The notes: generated by a model from the sequence alone, not told the origin. Shown: positions 36,262-45,160, counted from the first letter of the stretch. The stretch: DNA of 64,000 bases from Actinocorallia populi (GCF_002995495.1 NZ_PVZV01000003.1:310001-374000); one strand, 5' to 3'. A program made the numbers and translations.

Positions 36262-37311
36262 TCACGGGGTGCGGCCGACGCCCGAGAGGAACTCACGAAC
36301 GCGCAGCGGACCGCTGGACGCCTTCGACAGGGCGGGCGTGTCCTCGTCCGCACCCGTCCTGAGCCCCGCGAGGAACTCCGACAGCGCGTAGATGGAGGTG
36401 TGCTCGGGCACCCAGCGCAGCTCGTCCCGGGCCCGGCCGGTGTCCATCAGCGGCAGCCGCATCACCAGGTCGAACAGGTGCGGGGAGGCCGGAACCAGAT
36501 GCAGGCCCCACGCGGCCGCCAGGACCGCCCGGACCGCCCGTGCCGGCACCTTCACCTTGCGGGCCCCGAACAGCGCGGCCAGCTCGTCGCCGCCGACGAC
36601 CGGCGAGGCGGCGAGGTTGAAGGCGCCGCGTACGGGACGCGTGACGGCCTGGTGGAAGGCCTTTCCCACGTCGGACGAGTGCAGCATCTGCAGCTTCAGA
36701 TCGGGGATGTCCGGGACGACCGGCACGGTCTCGGGCCGGACGAGCCTGCCGGGGACCAGCGGACCCGCGAAGATCCTGCGCTGCTCCGTCGCGGCGCGGC
36801 GCTCGAAGACGAACCCGGGACGCATCCTCACCACGCGGCATTGCGGGTACTTCGCCTCGAAGTTGTCCAGGAGCCGCTCGACATAGGCTTTCTCCCGGCT
36901 GTAGGCGGCCTCCGGCCAGCCGTGGGTGGGCCAGTCCTCCCCCACGAAGCGGTCCTTGGGACCGGGCGAGTAGGCGCCTACCGAGGAGGAGTAGACGAGT
37001 GCGGGCACACCGGCCTCCGCGACGGCGTGAAGCACCCGGGCGGTGCCGAGGACGTTCGTGCGCCAGGTCGTGTAGGGGTCGTGGGTCGGCTGGAAGATCC
37101 AGGCCAGGTGCACCACGGCGTCGGCGCCGCGCAGCAGCGGCACCAGGTCGCTCCTGGCGATGTCGGCGGTCATCCACTGGGTGCGGCCGATCTCCAGGCG
37201 CGGCCTGCGGCGGGCGACGCCGATGAGCTGCGTGATCTCCGGGTCCGTGGAGAGCGACCGCAGCGTGTTCGTTCCCAGGTTCCCCGTTCCCCCGATGACC
37301 ACTACCCGCAT
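36262..37311 (-). CDS. NAD-dependent epimerase/dehydratase family protein
   Basis: A 349-aa extended SDR. It starts MRVVVIGGTGNLGTNTL (the GxxGxxG cofactor motif), and has the catalytic Y-x3-K in AAYSREKAYVE with a serine in LVYSSSVGAYSPG. ATG 37311 is preceded by GGAAGGGCGGGG. A nucleotide-sugar or steroid-like substrate is possible, but nothing nearby decides. It is the first gene of an epimerase-P450 unit. Confidence 0.85.
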   Translation of the reverse strand: MRVVVIGGTGNLGTNTLRSLSTDPEITQLIGVARRRPRLEIGRTQWMTADIARSDLVPLLRGADAVVHLAWIFQPTHDPYTTWRTNVLGTARVLHAVAEAGVPALVYSSSVGAYSPGPKDRFVGEDWPTHGWPEAAYSREKAYVERLLDNFEAKYPQCRVVRMRPGFVFERRAATEQRRIFAGPLVPGRLVRPETVPVVPDIPDLKLQMLHSSDVGKAFHQAVTRPVRGAFNLAASPVVGGDELAALFGARKVKVPARAVRAVLAAAWGLHLVPASPHLFDLVMRLPLMDTGRARDELRWVPEHTSIYALSEFLAGLRTGADEDTPALSKASSGPLRVREFLSGVGRTP

Positions 37312-37463
37312 CGTCCCCGCCCTTCCGGCCCCCGCCGGGTCGTTTCGCGTTCCCACCCCGTGACCGGTGCATCAAAAGCACAAATGCACCGTGTTCATCT
37401 CCTCTCTCCCCGGGAAGGCATGAAAGAAACGGGAGGAACAACCGGGATCGGGGGATTCGACCC

Positions 37464-37958
37464 GTGAGTCATATGAGTTCGGCAACACACACGAAAGGTG
37501 CGGGCACCCGCGAGACAACGTCCCGGCGGTCCCTGTGGGCCGGGGTCCTGTTCGGGGTGGGGGTGGCCGCGTTCGTCGACGAGGCCGTCTTCCACCAGCT
37601 GCTGCACTGGCACCACTTCTACGACAGGTCGACCTCGAGCATAGGTCTGGTCTCCGACGGGCTGTTCCACGCCTTCAGCTGGTTCGCCACGGTCCTCGGG
37701 CTCGTGATGGCGGCGGACGCCGTGCGACGGGGGGAGTTGGACAAGCGCGTCATGGGCGGGGGCGTGCTGCTGGGCGCGGGAGCCTTCCAGCTCTACGACG
37801 GCATCGTCAACCACAAGCTGCTGCAGCTGCACCAGATCCGCTACAACGTCGACATCGCGCCCTATGACTGGGCCTGGAACATCGTCGCGGTGCTCCTTCT
37901 CGCCGCGGGATGCTGGCTGCTCCTTGCAGCGCCGCGGCGGCGAGGCGGGGCCGACTGA
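37464..37958 (+). CDS. DUF2243 membrane protein
   Basis: About 164 aa with four hydrophobic segments and conserved His-rich residues FHQLLHWHHFYD and HKLLQLHQIR, a pattern consistent with metal or heme contact. GTG 37464 has GGGGG 9 nt upstream; ATG 37473 is the alternative. Its stop overlaps the start of the CtaG-like gene (TGATG). DUF2243-CtaG pairs are frequent in actinobacteria and proteobacteria (from memory), suggesting a linked role in cytochrome oxidase metal handling. Confidence 0.8.
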   Translation: MSHMSSATHTKGAGTRETTSRRSLWAGVLFGVGVAAFVDEAVFHQLLHWHHFYDRSTSSIGLVSDGLFHAFSWFATVLGLVMAADAVRRGELDKRVMGGGVLLGAGAFQLYDGIVNHKLLQLHQIRYNVDIAPYDWAWNIVAVLLLAAGCWLLLAAPRRRGGAD

Positions 37959-38770
37959 TGGGAGACGGTCACCATCTTCCCTCCCCGCTCTGGGCGCTGC
38001 AGTGGGCCGCCGCGCTCGCCATGGTGGGCGTCGTGGTCGCCTACCTCGCCGCGGCGAGCCGGCTGAGGCACCGGGGGGACGCCTGGCCGTGGCCGCGCGA
38101 CCTGTCCTTCGCGGTGGGAGGCGCGGCCGTCGCGACGGTCTCCGTGGCTCCGCTGCCCGGCGGGGAGTTCACCGCGCACATGCTCCAGCACCTGGTCATC
38201 GGAATGGCCGGGCCGCTGCTGCTCATCCTGGCCCGGCCCGTCACCCTGCTGCTGCGGATGCTGCCGCCCGGCCGCACGCGGCGGACGCTGCTGGCCGTGG
38301 TGCAGTCGAGGGTCGCGGCGGTGCTGGTGTTCCCCCCGGTCGCCGCGCTCATCGACGTCGGCGGGTTGTGGGTGATGTACCGGACGCCGCTGCTGGCGGC
38401 CGTGCACGACCAGCCCTGGGCGCACGCGCTGCTGCATCTGCGGGTGTTCGCGGCGGGGATGCTGTTCACCACCGCCCTGTGCCGGCTCGACCCGATGCGC
38501 CACCGCTACTCCCTGACGCTGCGGGCGGGGACCCTGGTCGTCGCGAGCGCCGCCCACGCCGTCCTGGCCAAGTCCCTGTGGGCGGCGCCGCCGCCCGGAC
38601 TCGCCTTCGCCGCGGACGACCTGCACGCGGGGGCACGGCTGATGTACTACGGCGGCGACCTGGTCGAGGTGGGCCTGGCGCTGGTCATCGTGCTGGGCTG
38701 GTACGCCGACACCGGGCGCGCCCTCCAGCGCAGGCGGCGGCGTCTGGGAGCGGTTCCGAGCGGAGTGTGA
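37958..38770 (+). CDS. CtaG-like cytochrome c oxidase assembly protein (caa3_CtaG)
   Basis: A 270-aa polytopic membrane protein with about seven helices. It has the family pattern FTAHMLQHLVIGMAGPLLLI, a second histidine cluster HALLHLRVFAAGML, and H-x in ADDLHAGARLMYYGGDL. In the family this is thought to help copper insertion into the oxidase. ATG 37958 overlaps the upstream stop. No oxidase gene is present in the window. Confidence 0.85.
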   Translation: MGDGHHLPSPLWALQWAAALAMVGVVVAYLAAASRLRHRGDAWPWPRDLSFAVGGAAVATVSVAPLPGGEFTAHMLQHLVIGMAGPLLLILARPVTLLLRMLPPGRTRRTLLAVVQSRVAAVLVFPPVAALIDVGGLWVMYRTPLLAAVHDQPWAHALLHLRVFAAGMLFTTALCRLDPMRHRYSLTLRAGTLVVASAAHAVLAKSLWAAPPPGLAFAADDLHAGARLMYYGGDLVEVGLALVIVLGWYADTGRALQRRRRRLGAVPSGV

Positions 38771-38866
38771 TCTGTGGCAAATCACCTAATTGTCGAGAAT
38801 TGTCGCGGTTAATGGCGAACCCCTCGGGCAAGGAGGTCATAACGGGGCAAACCATAACAAGGGGGA

Positions 38867-40054
38867 ATGATGAAGGCAGTGACCTGGCATGGCCGTCGCG
38901 ACGTCCGCGTGGACCAGGTGCCGGACCCGATCATCAAGGAACCCAACGACGCGATCATCAAGGTCACGTCCACCGCCGTCTGCGGCTCGGACCTGCACCT
39001 GTACGAGGTGCTGGGGCCGTTCCTGCAGGAGGGCGACATCCTCGGACACGAGCCCATGGGCATCGTCGAGGAGGTCGGGCCCGAGGTCACGCACATCAGG
39101 CCGGGGGACAGGGTGGTGATCCCCTTCAACATCTCCTGCGGCCGGTGCCACATGTGCGACCGCCGGTACTACGCCCAGTGCGAGACCACCCAGGTCCGCG
39201 AGTACGACAGCGGGGGCGCGCTCTTCGGCTACACCAAGCTGTACGGGGAGGTCGCGGGCGGCCAGGCCGAGTACCTGCGGGTGCCGCAGGCGCACTTCGG
39301 GCCGATCCCGGTGCCGCACGGCACCCCCGACGAGCGGTTCCTCTTCCTGTCGGACGTGCTGCCCACCTCCTGGCAGGCCGTCGAGTACGCCGAGGTCCCG
39401 GACGGCGGCAGCGTCACCGTCCTCGGGCTCGGCCCCATCGGCCAGATGTCCGCGCGCATCGCCCGCCACCGCGGCTACCGCGTCATCGGCGTGGACCTCG
39501 TCCCCGAACGGCTGGAGATGGCCCGCCGGCACGGCGTGGAGACCATCGACCTCCGGCACACCGACGTCGTCTCCGCCGTCCGCGACCTCACCGGAGGCCG
39601 GGGCACCGACTCGGTGATCGACGCCGTGGGCATGGAGGCGCACGGCTCCCCCGTCGCCAAGGCGGCGCAGGCCTTCACCGCCTTCCTGCCGGACAAGGTC
39701 TCCGCACCGCTCATGACCCACGCGGGGGTGGACCGGCTGGCCGCCCTGCACCTGGCGATCGAGGTGGTGGCGCGGTGCGGCGTCATCTCGCTGTCCGGCG
39801 TCTACGGCGGCATGTCCGACCCGATGCCGATGCTGCGGCTCTTCGACAAGGGCGTCACCCTGCGCATGGGCCAGGCGCACGTCCGCCGCTGGCTGGAGCC
39901 GCTGATGCCCCTGGTCACCGACGAGTCCGACCCGCTGGGCGTGCTGGACCTGGCCACCCACCGCGTCCCGCTGGACCGCGCCCCCCAGGCCTACGAGGCC
40001 TTCCAGAAGAAGCGCGACGGCGCCATCAAGGTGGTCCTCGACCCGGCTCTGTGA
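38867..40054 (+). CDS. Zinc-dependent alcohol dehydrogenase (formaldehyde-dehydrogenase-like)
   Basis: A 395-aa medium-chain dehydrogenase. The catalytic zinc residues are CGSDLH and GHEPMG, and the structural zinc cysteines are in CGRCHMCDRRYYAQC. The cofactor motif is VLGLGPIGQMSA. It resembles glutathione-independent formaldehyde dehydrogenase-like enzymes of actinomycetes. ATG 38867 follows AGGGGG. A 97-bp gap separates it from the CtaG-like gene and a hairpin follows. Confidence 0.9.
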   Translation: MMKAVTWHGRRDVRVDQVPDPIIKEPNDAIIKVTSTAVCGSDLHLYEVLGPFLQEGDILGHEPMGIVEEVGPEVTHIRPGDRVVIPFNISCGRCHMCDRRYYAQCETTQVREYDSGGALFGYTKLYGEVAGGQAEYLRVPQAHFGPIPVPHGTPDERFLFLSDVLPTSWQAVEYAEVPDGGSVTVLGLGPIGQMSARIARHRGYRVIGVDLVPERLEMARRHGVETIDLRHTDVVSAVRDLTGGRGTDSVIDAVGMEAHGSPVAKAAQAFTAFLPDKVSAPLMTHAGVDRLAALHLAIEVVARCGVISLSGVYGGMSDPMPMLRLFDKGVTLRMGQAHVRRWLEPLMPLVTDESDPLGVLDLATHRVPLDRAPQAYEAFQKKRDGAIKVVLDPAL

Positions 40055-40072
40055 CGCTCGGGTGTTTGAAAG

Positions 40073-40103
40073 GCTCACCCTCGTGCCGATACCGAGGGTG
40101 AGC
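40073..40103 (+). terminator. Hairpin after the alcohol dehydrogenase gene
   Basis: 11-bp perfect stem (40073-40083 with 40093-40103) and a 9-nt loop starting 18 nt after the stop. No T-run. Likely terminator. Confidence 0.55.
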
Positions 40104-40140
40104 AGGAACACCGGACACGTGACGAGTCGGCGAGACATCC

Positions 40141-40515
40141 ATGGAATCCACCACCGCTTTTTCGCGCCCGACCCGGCTGCCCTGGCGGGCCGATCTCCTC
40201 ACCGCGCTCCTCGGCCTCGCCCTCGAGGCCGTCGCGGCCTTCTTCGTCGTCATCGCCTCGGGCCTGGCCAGCGGCGCCGATTCCCACCGGTCCGGCGGCG
40301 GAACCGGGCGCGCCGACCAGATCCTCGTCCTCGGGCTCGGCGCCCTGGCCTGCCTCGCCCTTCTGGTGGCCCTCCTCCTCCGTGCCAAGGCGCCCATCAC
40401 CACCGCCCTCCACCTCCTGCTGTCCGCCGCGCTCCTGCTGGCCGTCCTGACCGCGCCGCCCGTGTCGCGGCCGCCCGCCCGCACACCGGTCCCCTCCTCC
40501 ACCGGGAGCCGGTGA
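40141..40515 (+). CDS. Small hypothetical membrane protein
   Basis: A 124-aa protein with three probable membrane helices (ALLGLALEAVAAFFVVIASGL, split as ALLGLALEAVAA and FFVVIASGL; LVLGLGALACLALLVALLL; HLLLSAALLLAVLTA). The C-terminus is Pro/Ser-rich. No family recognised. The ribosome site is weak. It precedes the Zur-type operator. Confidence 0.5.
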   Translation: MESTTAFSRPTRLPWRADLLTALLGLALEAVAAFFVVIASGLASGADSHRSGGGTGRADQILVLGLGALACLALLVALLLRAKAPITTALHLLLSAALLLAVLTAPPVSRPPARTPVPSSTGSR

Positions 40516-40547
40516 CCGCGTCCCCGGTGAGCTGCACCTGTTTGAAA

Positions 40548-40569
40548 TGAAAACTGTTTTCACTAAGAT
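40548..40569 (+). promoter_or_regulatory. Zur-type operator with -10 box
   Basis: TGAAAACTGTTTTCA (40548-40562) is a perfect 7-1-7 palindrome close to the Streptomyces Zur box. TAAGAT at 40564-40569 is a good -10 element, so the palindrome sits in the promoter spacer/-35 region, where zinc-bound Zur would block transcription. Confidence 0.75.
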
Positions 40570-40598
40570 GGCCGGTCGTCGGCGTGAAGGGGGTCGGG

Positions 40599-41609
40599 GT
40601 GGCGACGGGGGTACGGCGGGACGCGGAGGTGCCGCCCGCTCAGTGGGGGGCGCGGCGGGCCGAACCGGGGGCCGACGCGGTCTGGTGGTTCATCTCGATC
40701 GTCTCGCTGCTGGCGATCGGCCGGATCTGGGTGGCTCCCTGGGTGACCTGGGCGGGGGTGCAGGCCTGGTCGACGATCTTCATCGCGATCTGCGTGCAGG
40801 CCCTGCCGTTCCTGGTCTTCGGGGTGGTGCTGTCGGCCGCGATCACCGCGTTCGTGCCGGCGGAGGTGTGGAGCAGGGTGCTGCCGCGGCGGGGGGTCGC
40901 GGCCGTGCCCGTCGCGGGGATGGCCGGAGCCGTCCTGCCGGGGTGCGAGTGCGCCTCGGTGCCGGTGGCCGGGAGCCTGATGGCCCGGGGCGTGGTGCCC
41001 GCGGCGGCGCTGACGTTCCTGCTGGCCGCGCCTGCGATCAACCCGATCGTCATGGTGGCCACGGCCGTGGCCTTCCCCGGGCAGCCGGAGATGGTGGCGG
41101 CCCGGTTCGGCGCCTCGCTGGTGGTGGCGGTCCTCGCCGGCTGGGTGTGGTTGCGCTTCGGCAAGGGCGAGTGGTTGCGGATCCCCGCCCGGCCCGAGCA
41201 CTCCGGCGGGCGCTGGGAGGCGTTCCGGGTGGCGGTGCGGCACGACTTCATGCACGCCGGGGGCTTCCTGGTGGTGGGCGGGATGGCCGCGGCCGTCATC
41301 AACGTCGTGATCCCCGCCTCCTGGGTGAACGGGCTGGCCGGGGTGCCCTGGGCGGCGGTGCTGACCCTGGCGGTGCTGGCCGTGCTGATGTCGATCTGCT
41401 CGGAGGCCGACGCCTTCGTGGCGGCGAGCCTCACCGCGTTCTCCCCCACCGCGAAGCTGACGTTCCTGGTCGTGGGGCCGATGGTGGACCTCAAGCTCAT
41501 CGCGCTGCAGACCGGCGTGTTCGGGAAGCGGTTCGCGATCCGCTTCATCCCGTTGACCTTCGTCCTGGCGGTCGGGGTCAGCGCCCTCGTGGGAGGTTTG
41601 TTCCTGTGA
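40599..41609 (+). CDS. Zur-controlled permease (DUF318/ArsP_1-like)
   Basis: A polytopic membrane protein of about 336 aa. Family motifs are GAVLPGCECASVPVAGSLM, LLAAPAINPIVMVATAVAF (both with conserved Cys or Pro/Asn) and LMSICSEADAFVAASL. The GTG at 40599 has AAGGGGG about 6 nt upstream; GTG 40584 is an alternative. A Zur box stands before it and a TIGR03943 subunit follows, so a zinc-starvation role is inferred rather than arsenic efflux. The stop overlaps the next start as GTGA. Confidence 0.85.
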   Translation: MATGVRRDAEVPPAQWGARRAEPGADAVWWFISIVSLLAIGRIWVAPWVTWAGVQAWSTIFIAICVQALPFLVFGVVLSAAITAFVPAEVWSRVLPRRGVAAVPVAGMAGAVLPGCECASVPVAGSLMARGVVPAAALTFLLAAPAINPIVMVATAVAFPGQPEMVAARFGASLVVAVLAGWVWLRFGKGEWLRIPARPEHSGGRWEAFRVAVRHDFMHAGGFLVVGGMAAAVINVVIPASWVNGLAGVPWAAVLTLAVLAVLMSICSEADAFVAASLTAFSPTAKLTFLVVGPMVDLKLIALQTGVFGKRFAIRFIPLTFVLAVGVSALVGGLFL

Positions 41610-42346
41610 GCAGAGCCATGCAGAACCTGCTGATGGTGCTCGTCGGCGGCGCCGTCCTGTGGATCACCCTGGTCACCGGGGAGGTCGTCAACTTCGTCAA
41701 GGAGGGGCTGCGCTGGCCGCTGGTCGCCGCCGCCGCCGTCCTGGTCGTCCTCGGGCTGGCCGGGATGCGCCGCGACTGGCGGGACCGGCCGGACGAGCAC
41801 GCGGACTCCGGGCACGACGGGCACGGGCACGGCGCGGGCGGGCCGCGCGTGGCCTGGCTGCTGTGCCTGCCCGTCCTGGCCATCTTCGCCATCGCCCCGC
41901 CGGAGCTGGGGGTGTTCACCGCCGCGCGCACCGGCGAGTCCCGCGCGGCCGCGCCCCCGAAGATCCAGGTCGCGGAGGACGACTACGCGCTGCCGCCCTC
42001 CCCCGACCCGTACCCGATGTCGGTCGGCGAGTTCATGGGCCGCTCCTTCGAGGCGCAGATCGGCGGGCAGGTCACCCTGGCCGACCGCAGGCTCGAGCTG
42101 AAGGGCTTCGCCACCCCCGGCGAGCGGGGCGCCTGGTACCTCACCCGCCTCCAGATGAGCTGCTGCGCCGCCGACGCCATGCCGCTGAAGGTCAAGATCC
42201 TGGACGCGCCCGCCCCCGAGAAGGGCTCCTGGGTGAAGGTCGTCGGGCTCTGGCACCCGGCGGGCGAGGCGGGCGGCCGGGGCGTCTACGAGTTCACCGC
42301 CCAGAGCGTCACCCGGACCGAAAAGCCGGACAACCCGTACGAGTAA
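41606..42346 (+). CDS. TIGR03943-family partner of the permease
   Basis: A 246-aa protein with two N-terminal membrane helices, between which lies a His/Asp-rich loop HADSGHDGHGHG that could bind zinc. The C-terminal extracellular domain includes GFATPGERGAWYLTRLQMSCCAADAMPLKV, here cited as LTRLQMSCCAADAM, with a conserved CC pair. GTG 41606 with GGGAGG 9 nt upstream. It forms a translationally coupled pair with the permease; comparative studies link this pair to Zur regulons (from memory). Confidence 0.85.
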   Translation: MSRAMQNLLMVLVGGAVLWITLVTGEVVNFVKEGLRWPLVAAAAVLVVLGLAGMRRDWRDRPDEHADSGHDGHGHGAGGPRVAWLLCLPVLAIFAIAPPELGVFTAARTGESRAAAPPKIQVAEDDYALPPSPDPYPMSVGEFMGRSFEAQIGGQVTLADRRLELKGFATPGERGAWYLTRLQMSCCAADAMPLKVKILDAPAPEKGSWVKVVGLWHPAGEAGGRGVYEFTAQSVTRTEKPDNPYE

Positions 42347-42431
42347 CCATCGACCATTCCTTGTCCAAAAAGATCAGGCGATCTCGTCGAGTCGGTACGG
42401 TGGTGACGTTCGCTCGACAAGGAGACGGAAG

Positions 42432-43058
42432 ATGTTCCTCCAGATCATCCAGGCACCGGCCGGAGACGCCGGCGTCCTGCGTGCGGCGAGCTACCGGTGG
42501 GCGGACAGGCTCGGCTCCACCTCCGTCGGCTGGCTGGGCTGCACCGGCGGGGTGACGGAGGAGGGCGTCTTCTTCACCGCCGAGCGCTTCGAGTCCGAGC
42601 AGAAGATGTGGGTGGAGTCCGGCCGCCCCGGCCGCCGCCGCTGGTTCTCCGACCTGCGCGAGGGCATGACCGGCGAACCGGTCTTCACCAACTGCCGCGA
42701 GGTCGAGGTCTTCGCGCCCGACCCCGCCGCCGTCGACCGGGCGGGCTACGTCCAGATCGTCCAGGGCAGGGTGCGCAACGCCGCGCTCATGCGCACCCTG
42801 ACGCGCAGCATGGAGAAGGAGATGTCCCTGCACCGCCGGGACCTGCTCGGCTCCACCCTGGCCTTCCACCCCGACGACGGCTACACCCACCTGCTCTACT
42901 TCACCTCCGCGGACGACGTCTTCGAGGCCGAGCTGCGCGAGACCCCGCCCCGCGTCAAGGCGATGATGGACGCCGTCTACGAGCTCAACACCGCCCTGCC
43001 CGTCCACCACGTCCTGGCGTCGCCCTGGACGCACTCCCGCCGCGAGACCGACCGTTAG
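42432..43058 (+). CDS. Conserved hypothetical protein, possibly two ferredoxin-like (ABM-type) halves
   Basis: A 208-aa soluble protein. Two segments look alike in start, MFLQIIQAPAGDAGVLR and GYVQIVQGRVRNAALMR, about 100 residues apart, which suggests an internal duplication of a dimeric alpha-beta-barrel half. No active site is obvious. ATG 42432 has GGAG 8-11 nt upstream. It stands alone on the plus strand after the permease pair. Confidence 0.6.
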   Translation: MFLQIIQAPAGDAGVLRAASYRWADRLGSTSVGWLGCTGGVTEEGVFFTAERFESEQKMWVESGRPGRRRWFSDLREGMTGEPVFTNCREVEVFAPDPAAVDRAGYVQIVQGRVRNAALMRTLTRSMEKEMSLHRRDLLGSTLAFHPDDGYTHLLYFTSADDVFEAELRETPPRVKAMMDAVYELNTALPVHHVLASPWTHSRRETDR

Positions 43059-43097
43059 GTCTGATCACCGGCGGCCGCGACGGGCATGCTGTGTCCC

Positions 43098-43988
43098 ATG
43101 ACAAAGTGGACCGTCAATGACATCCCTCAGCAGAACGACCGGACCTATGTGGTCACCGGCGCCAACAGCGGTCTCGGTCTGGAGACCGCCCGCGCCCTGG
43201 CCGCGAAGGGCGCCCATGTGATCATGGCGTGCCGCGACCTGGACCGGGGCCGCGCCGCGCAGGCCCGGATCCAGGGGGGCCGCACGGAGGTGCGGCGGCT
43301 GGACCTGGCCGACCTGGAGTCCGTCCGCGAGTTCGCCGCCGCCGTCGAGAGCGTCGACGTCCTGGTCAACAACGCCGGGATCATGATGCCGCCCCTGCGC
43401 CGCACCGCGCAGGGCTTCGAGCTGCAGTTCGGCACCAACCACCTGGGGCACTTCGCCCTCACCGGCCTGCTGCTGGACCGGCTCTCGGCGGGGGACGCGC
43501 CCCGCGTCGTGACGGTCACCTCCAGCCTGCACCGCACCGGCTCCATCCGCTTCGACGACCTGAACGCCGAGAAGTCCTACTCCCCCATCGGGCACTACGC
43601 CCAGTCCAAGTTCGCCAACGTCCTGTTCGGCCTGGAGCTGGACCGCAGGCTGCGCAAGGCGGGCAGCCCGGTCCTCAGCCTCCTGGCCCACCCCGGCTAC
43701 GCGGCCACCAACCTGCAGTCCTCGGGCCCCGTCAAGCTCATAGCGCTGCTCGGCAAGCCCGCCAACCTGCTCCTGGCCCAGCCCGCCGCGCACGGGGCGG
43801 TCCCCCAGCTCTACGCCGCCGCCGGCTCCGGCGCCGAGTCGGGGAGGTTCTACGGGCCCTCGGGGTTCCAGGAGATGCGGGGCCGCCACCCGAAGGAGGT
43901 CCGGCCCGTGCGGGCCGCCACCGACCCGGACGTCGCGGGCAGGCTGTGGGCGGTCTCCGAGGAGCTCACCGGCGTCCGCTTCCCCTGA
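43098..43988 (+). CDS. Short-chain dehydrogenase/reductase (retinol-dehydrogenase-like)
   Basis: A 296-aa SDR with cofactor motif VTGANSGLGLETA, NNAGIM, and active site YAQSKFANVL. Resembles the light-dependent protochlorophyllide reductase/retinol dehydrogenase-like SDRs common in actinomycetes. ATG 43098; the CATGCT box 7 nt upstream could give a leaderless mRNA. It converges with the PucR-type regulator, whose stop is 1 bp away. Confidence 0.87.
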   Translation: MTKWTVNDIPQQNDRTYVVTGANSGLGLETARALAAKGAHVIMACRDLDRGRAAQARIQGGRTEVRRLDLADLESVREFAAAVESVDVLVNNAGIMMPPLRRTAQGFELQFGTNHLGHFALTGLLLDRLSAGDAPRVVTVTSSLHRTGSIRFDDLNAEKSYSPIGHYAQSKFANVLFGLELDRRLRKAGSPVLSLLAHPGYAATNLQSSGPVKLIALLGKPANLLLAQPAAHGAVPQLYAAAGSGAESGRFYGPSGFQEMRGRHPKEVRPVRAATDPDVAGRLWAVSEELTGVRFP

Positions 43989-43989
43989 G

Positions 43990-45123
43990 TCACGCCTGGG
44001 ACAGCCAGGTGCCGCACAGCCACCAGGCGTCCACCGCGCCGAAGGTGGTGGCCGGGTCCACCCCGGTGACGTCCGTGAACCGCTGGACGCGGTTGCGCAC
44101 GGTGTTGGGGTGGACGAACAGCCTTTCCGCCGCCGCCCCGACGTCCCGGTCGGCCTCGAGCCAGGCCGAGACGGCCAGGGCGACGGGCACGGCGTTGGCG
44201 CCCAGGGCGTGCCAGGCCGGACGGTGCCGGTCCGCCAGCACGGCGGCGAGATCGGGCCGGCCGGCCAGCGCCACCAGCGCGGGCACCTCCGCCACGTGCA
44301 CCACGCCGGTGCGGCCCGACGACTCGGCGGCGGCCAGCGCGTCCAGCGCCAGCCTCCACGCCGCGGGAAGCTCCTCCGGCTCGGCGGGACCGGCCAGCCC
44401 CGCCGTCGTGCCCGCCCGTCCCGCACGGGGCGCGGGCGGCCTGGCGAGCACCGCGGCGAGCAGCCCGTCGATTCCGGCGCACAGCGCCGGGGGCTGCTCG
44501 CGCAACGCCCGTTCCAGCGCCGCGGCGGCGTTCGGGTCGTCGGCGCGGGCGGCCAGCGCCCACAGCCCGCCCGCGGTCGGCAGACCGGCCTCGGCCGCGG
44601 CCAGCGCGGCGGCCGAGCCGCCCTCCAGGAGGCGGCGCAGGATCGCCGCGTCCCGCTCCCCGGCCCCGGGGTCCCGCCCGGCCCGCGCGGCGCGGTGCGC
44701 GGTGATCAGCCGCGAGCGCACGGCCTCGGCCCAGTCGTCGTACAGCTCGCGGGCGTCCAGCAGGAGGTCGGGGGCGACCCCGGCGGCCGGAGCCGTCTCG
44801 CGGGCCCGCGCCCAGATCGCGCGTTCGGCCACGTGGATCGCCCTCAGCACCGCCTCGATCGGCACGCCCTGGCGGGCGCGGGTGACGGCCAGGTCCTCCA
44901 CGAAGGTCAGCTCCGCCTCGCTGGGGCCGCGCCGGTCGGCCAGCGCGCGGGTCGCGGCGAAGAGCAGGGCGCGGGTGTGGCCGGTCATGTCGGCCGTCGG
45001 CAGCGCGGCGACCTCCCGCACCATCGTGCGCACGCCGGCGACCACGGACGGCAGCAGGTCCTCCTCGCCGACGACCCGTTCGACGAGACCCGCGACGGAC
45101 GTCCACTCTTCGGGGGAACGCAT
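43990..45123 (-). CDS. PucR-type transcriptional regulator
   Basis: A 377-aa regulator. The C-terminal helix-turn-helix of the PucR/CdaR type reads AAERLFVHPNTVRNRVQRFTDVTG, quoted in part as LFVHPNTVRNRVQRF. The helical N-terminal part with ARQGVPIEAVLRAIHVAERA is the associated sensor domain of RsbRD-like form. ATG 45123. Divergent from the flavin monooxygenase, with a 7-bp inverted repeat in between, so it may control that operon. Confidence 0.82.
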   Translation of the reverse strand: MRSPEEWTSVAGLVERVVGEEDLLPSVVAGVRTMVREVAALPTADMTGHTRALLFAATRALADRRGPSEAELTFVEDLAVTRARQGVPIEAVLRAIHVAERAIWARARETAPAAGVAPDLLLDARELYDDWAEAVRSRLITAHRAARAGRDPGAGERDAAILRRLLEGGSAAALAAAEAGLPTAGGLWALAARADDPNAAAALERALREQPPALCAGIDGLLAAVLARPPAPRAGRAGTTAGLAGPAEPEELPAAWRLALDALAAAESSGRTGVVHVAEVPALVALAGRPDLAAVLADRHRPAWHALGANAVPVALAVSAWLEADRDVGAAAERLFVHPNTVRNRVQRFTDVTGVDPATTFGAVDAWWLCGTWLSQA

Positions 45124-45142
45124 TCCGCCATGATGCCCCCGC

Positions 45143-45160
45143 GTTGTGGGCCACCACAAC
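45143..45160. promoter_or_regulatory. Inverted repeat in the PucR-monooxygenase intergenic region
   Basis: GTTGTGG-N4-CCACAAC, a perfect 7-bp repeat 20 bp before the PucR start. Possible operator for autoregulation. The remaining 130 bp of the gap are AT-rich with a TTGGAT-N17-TAGATC promoter-like pair reading toward the monooxygenase. Confidence 0.4.
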
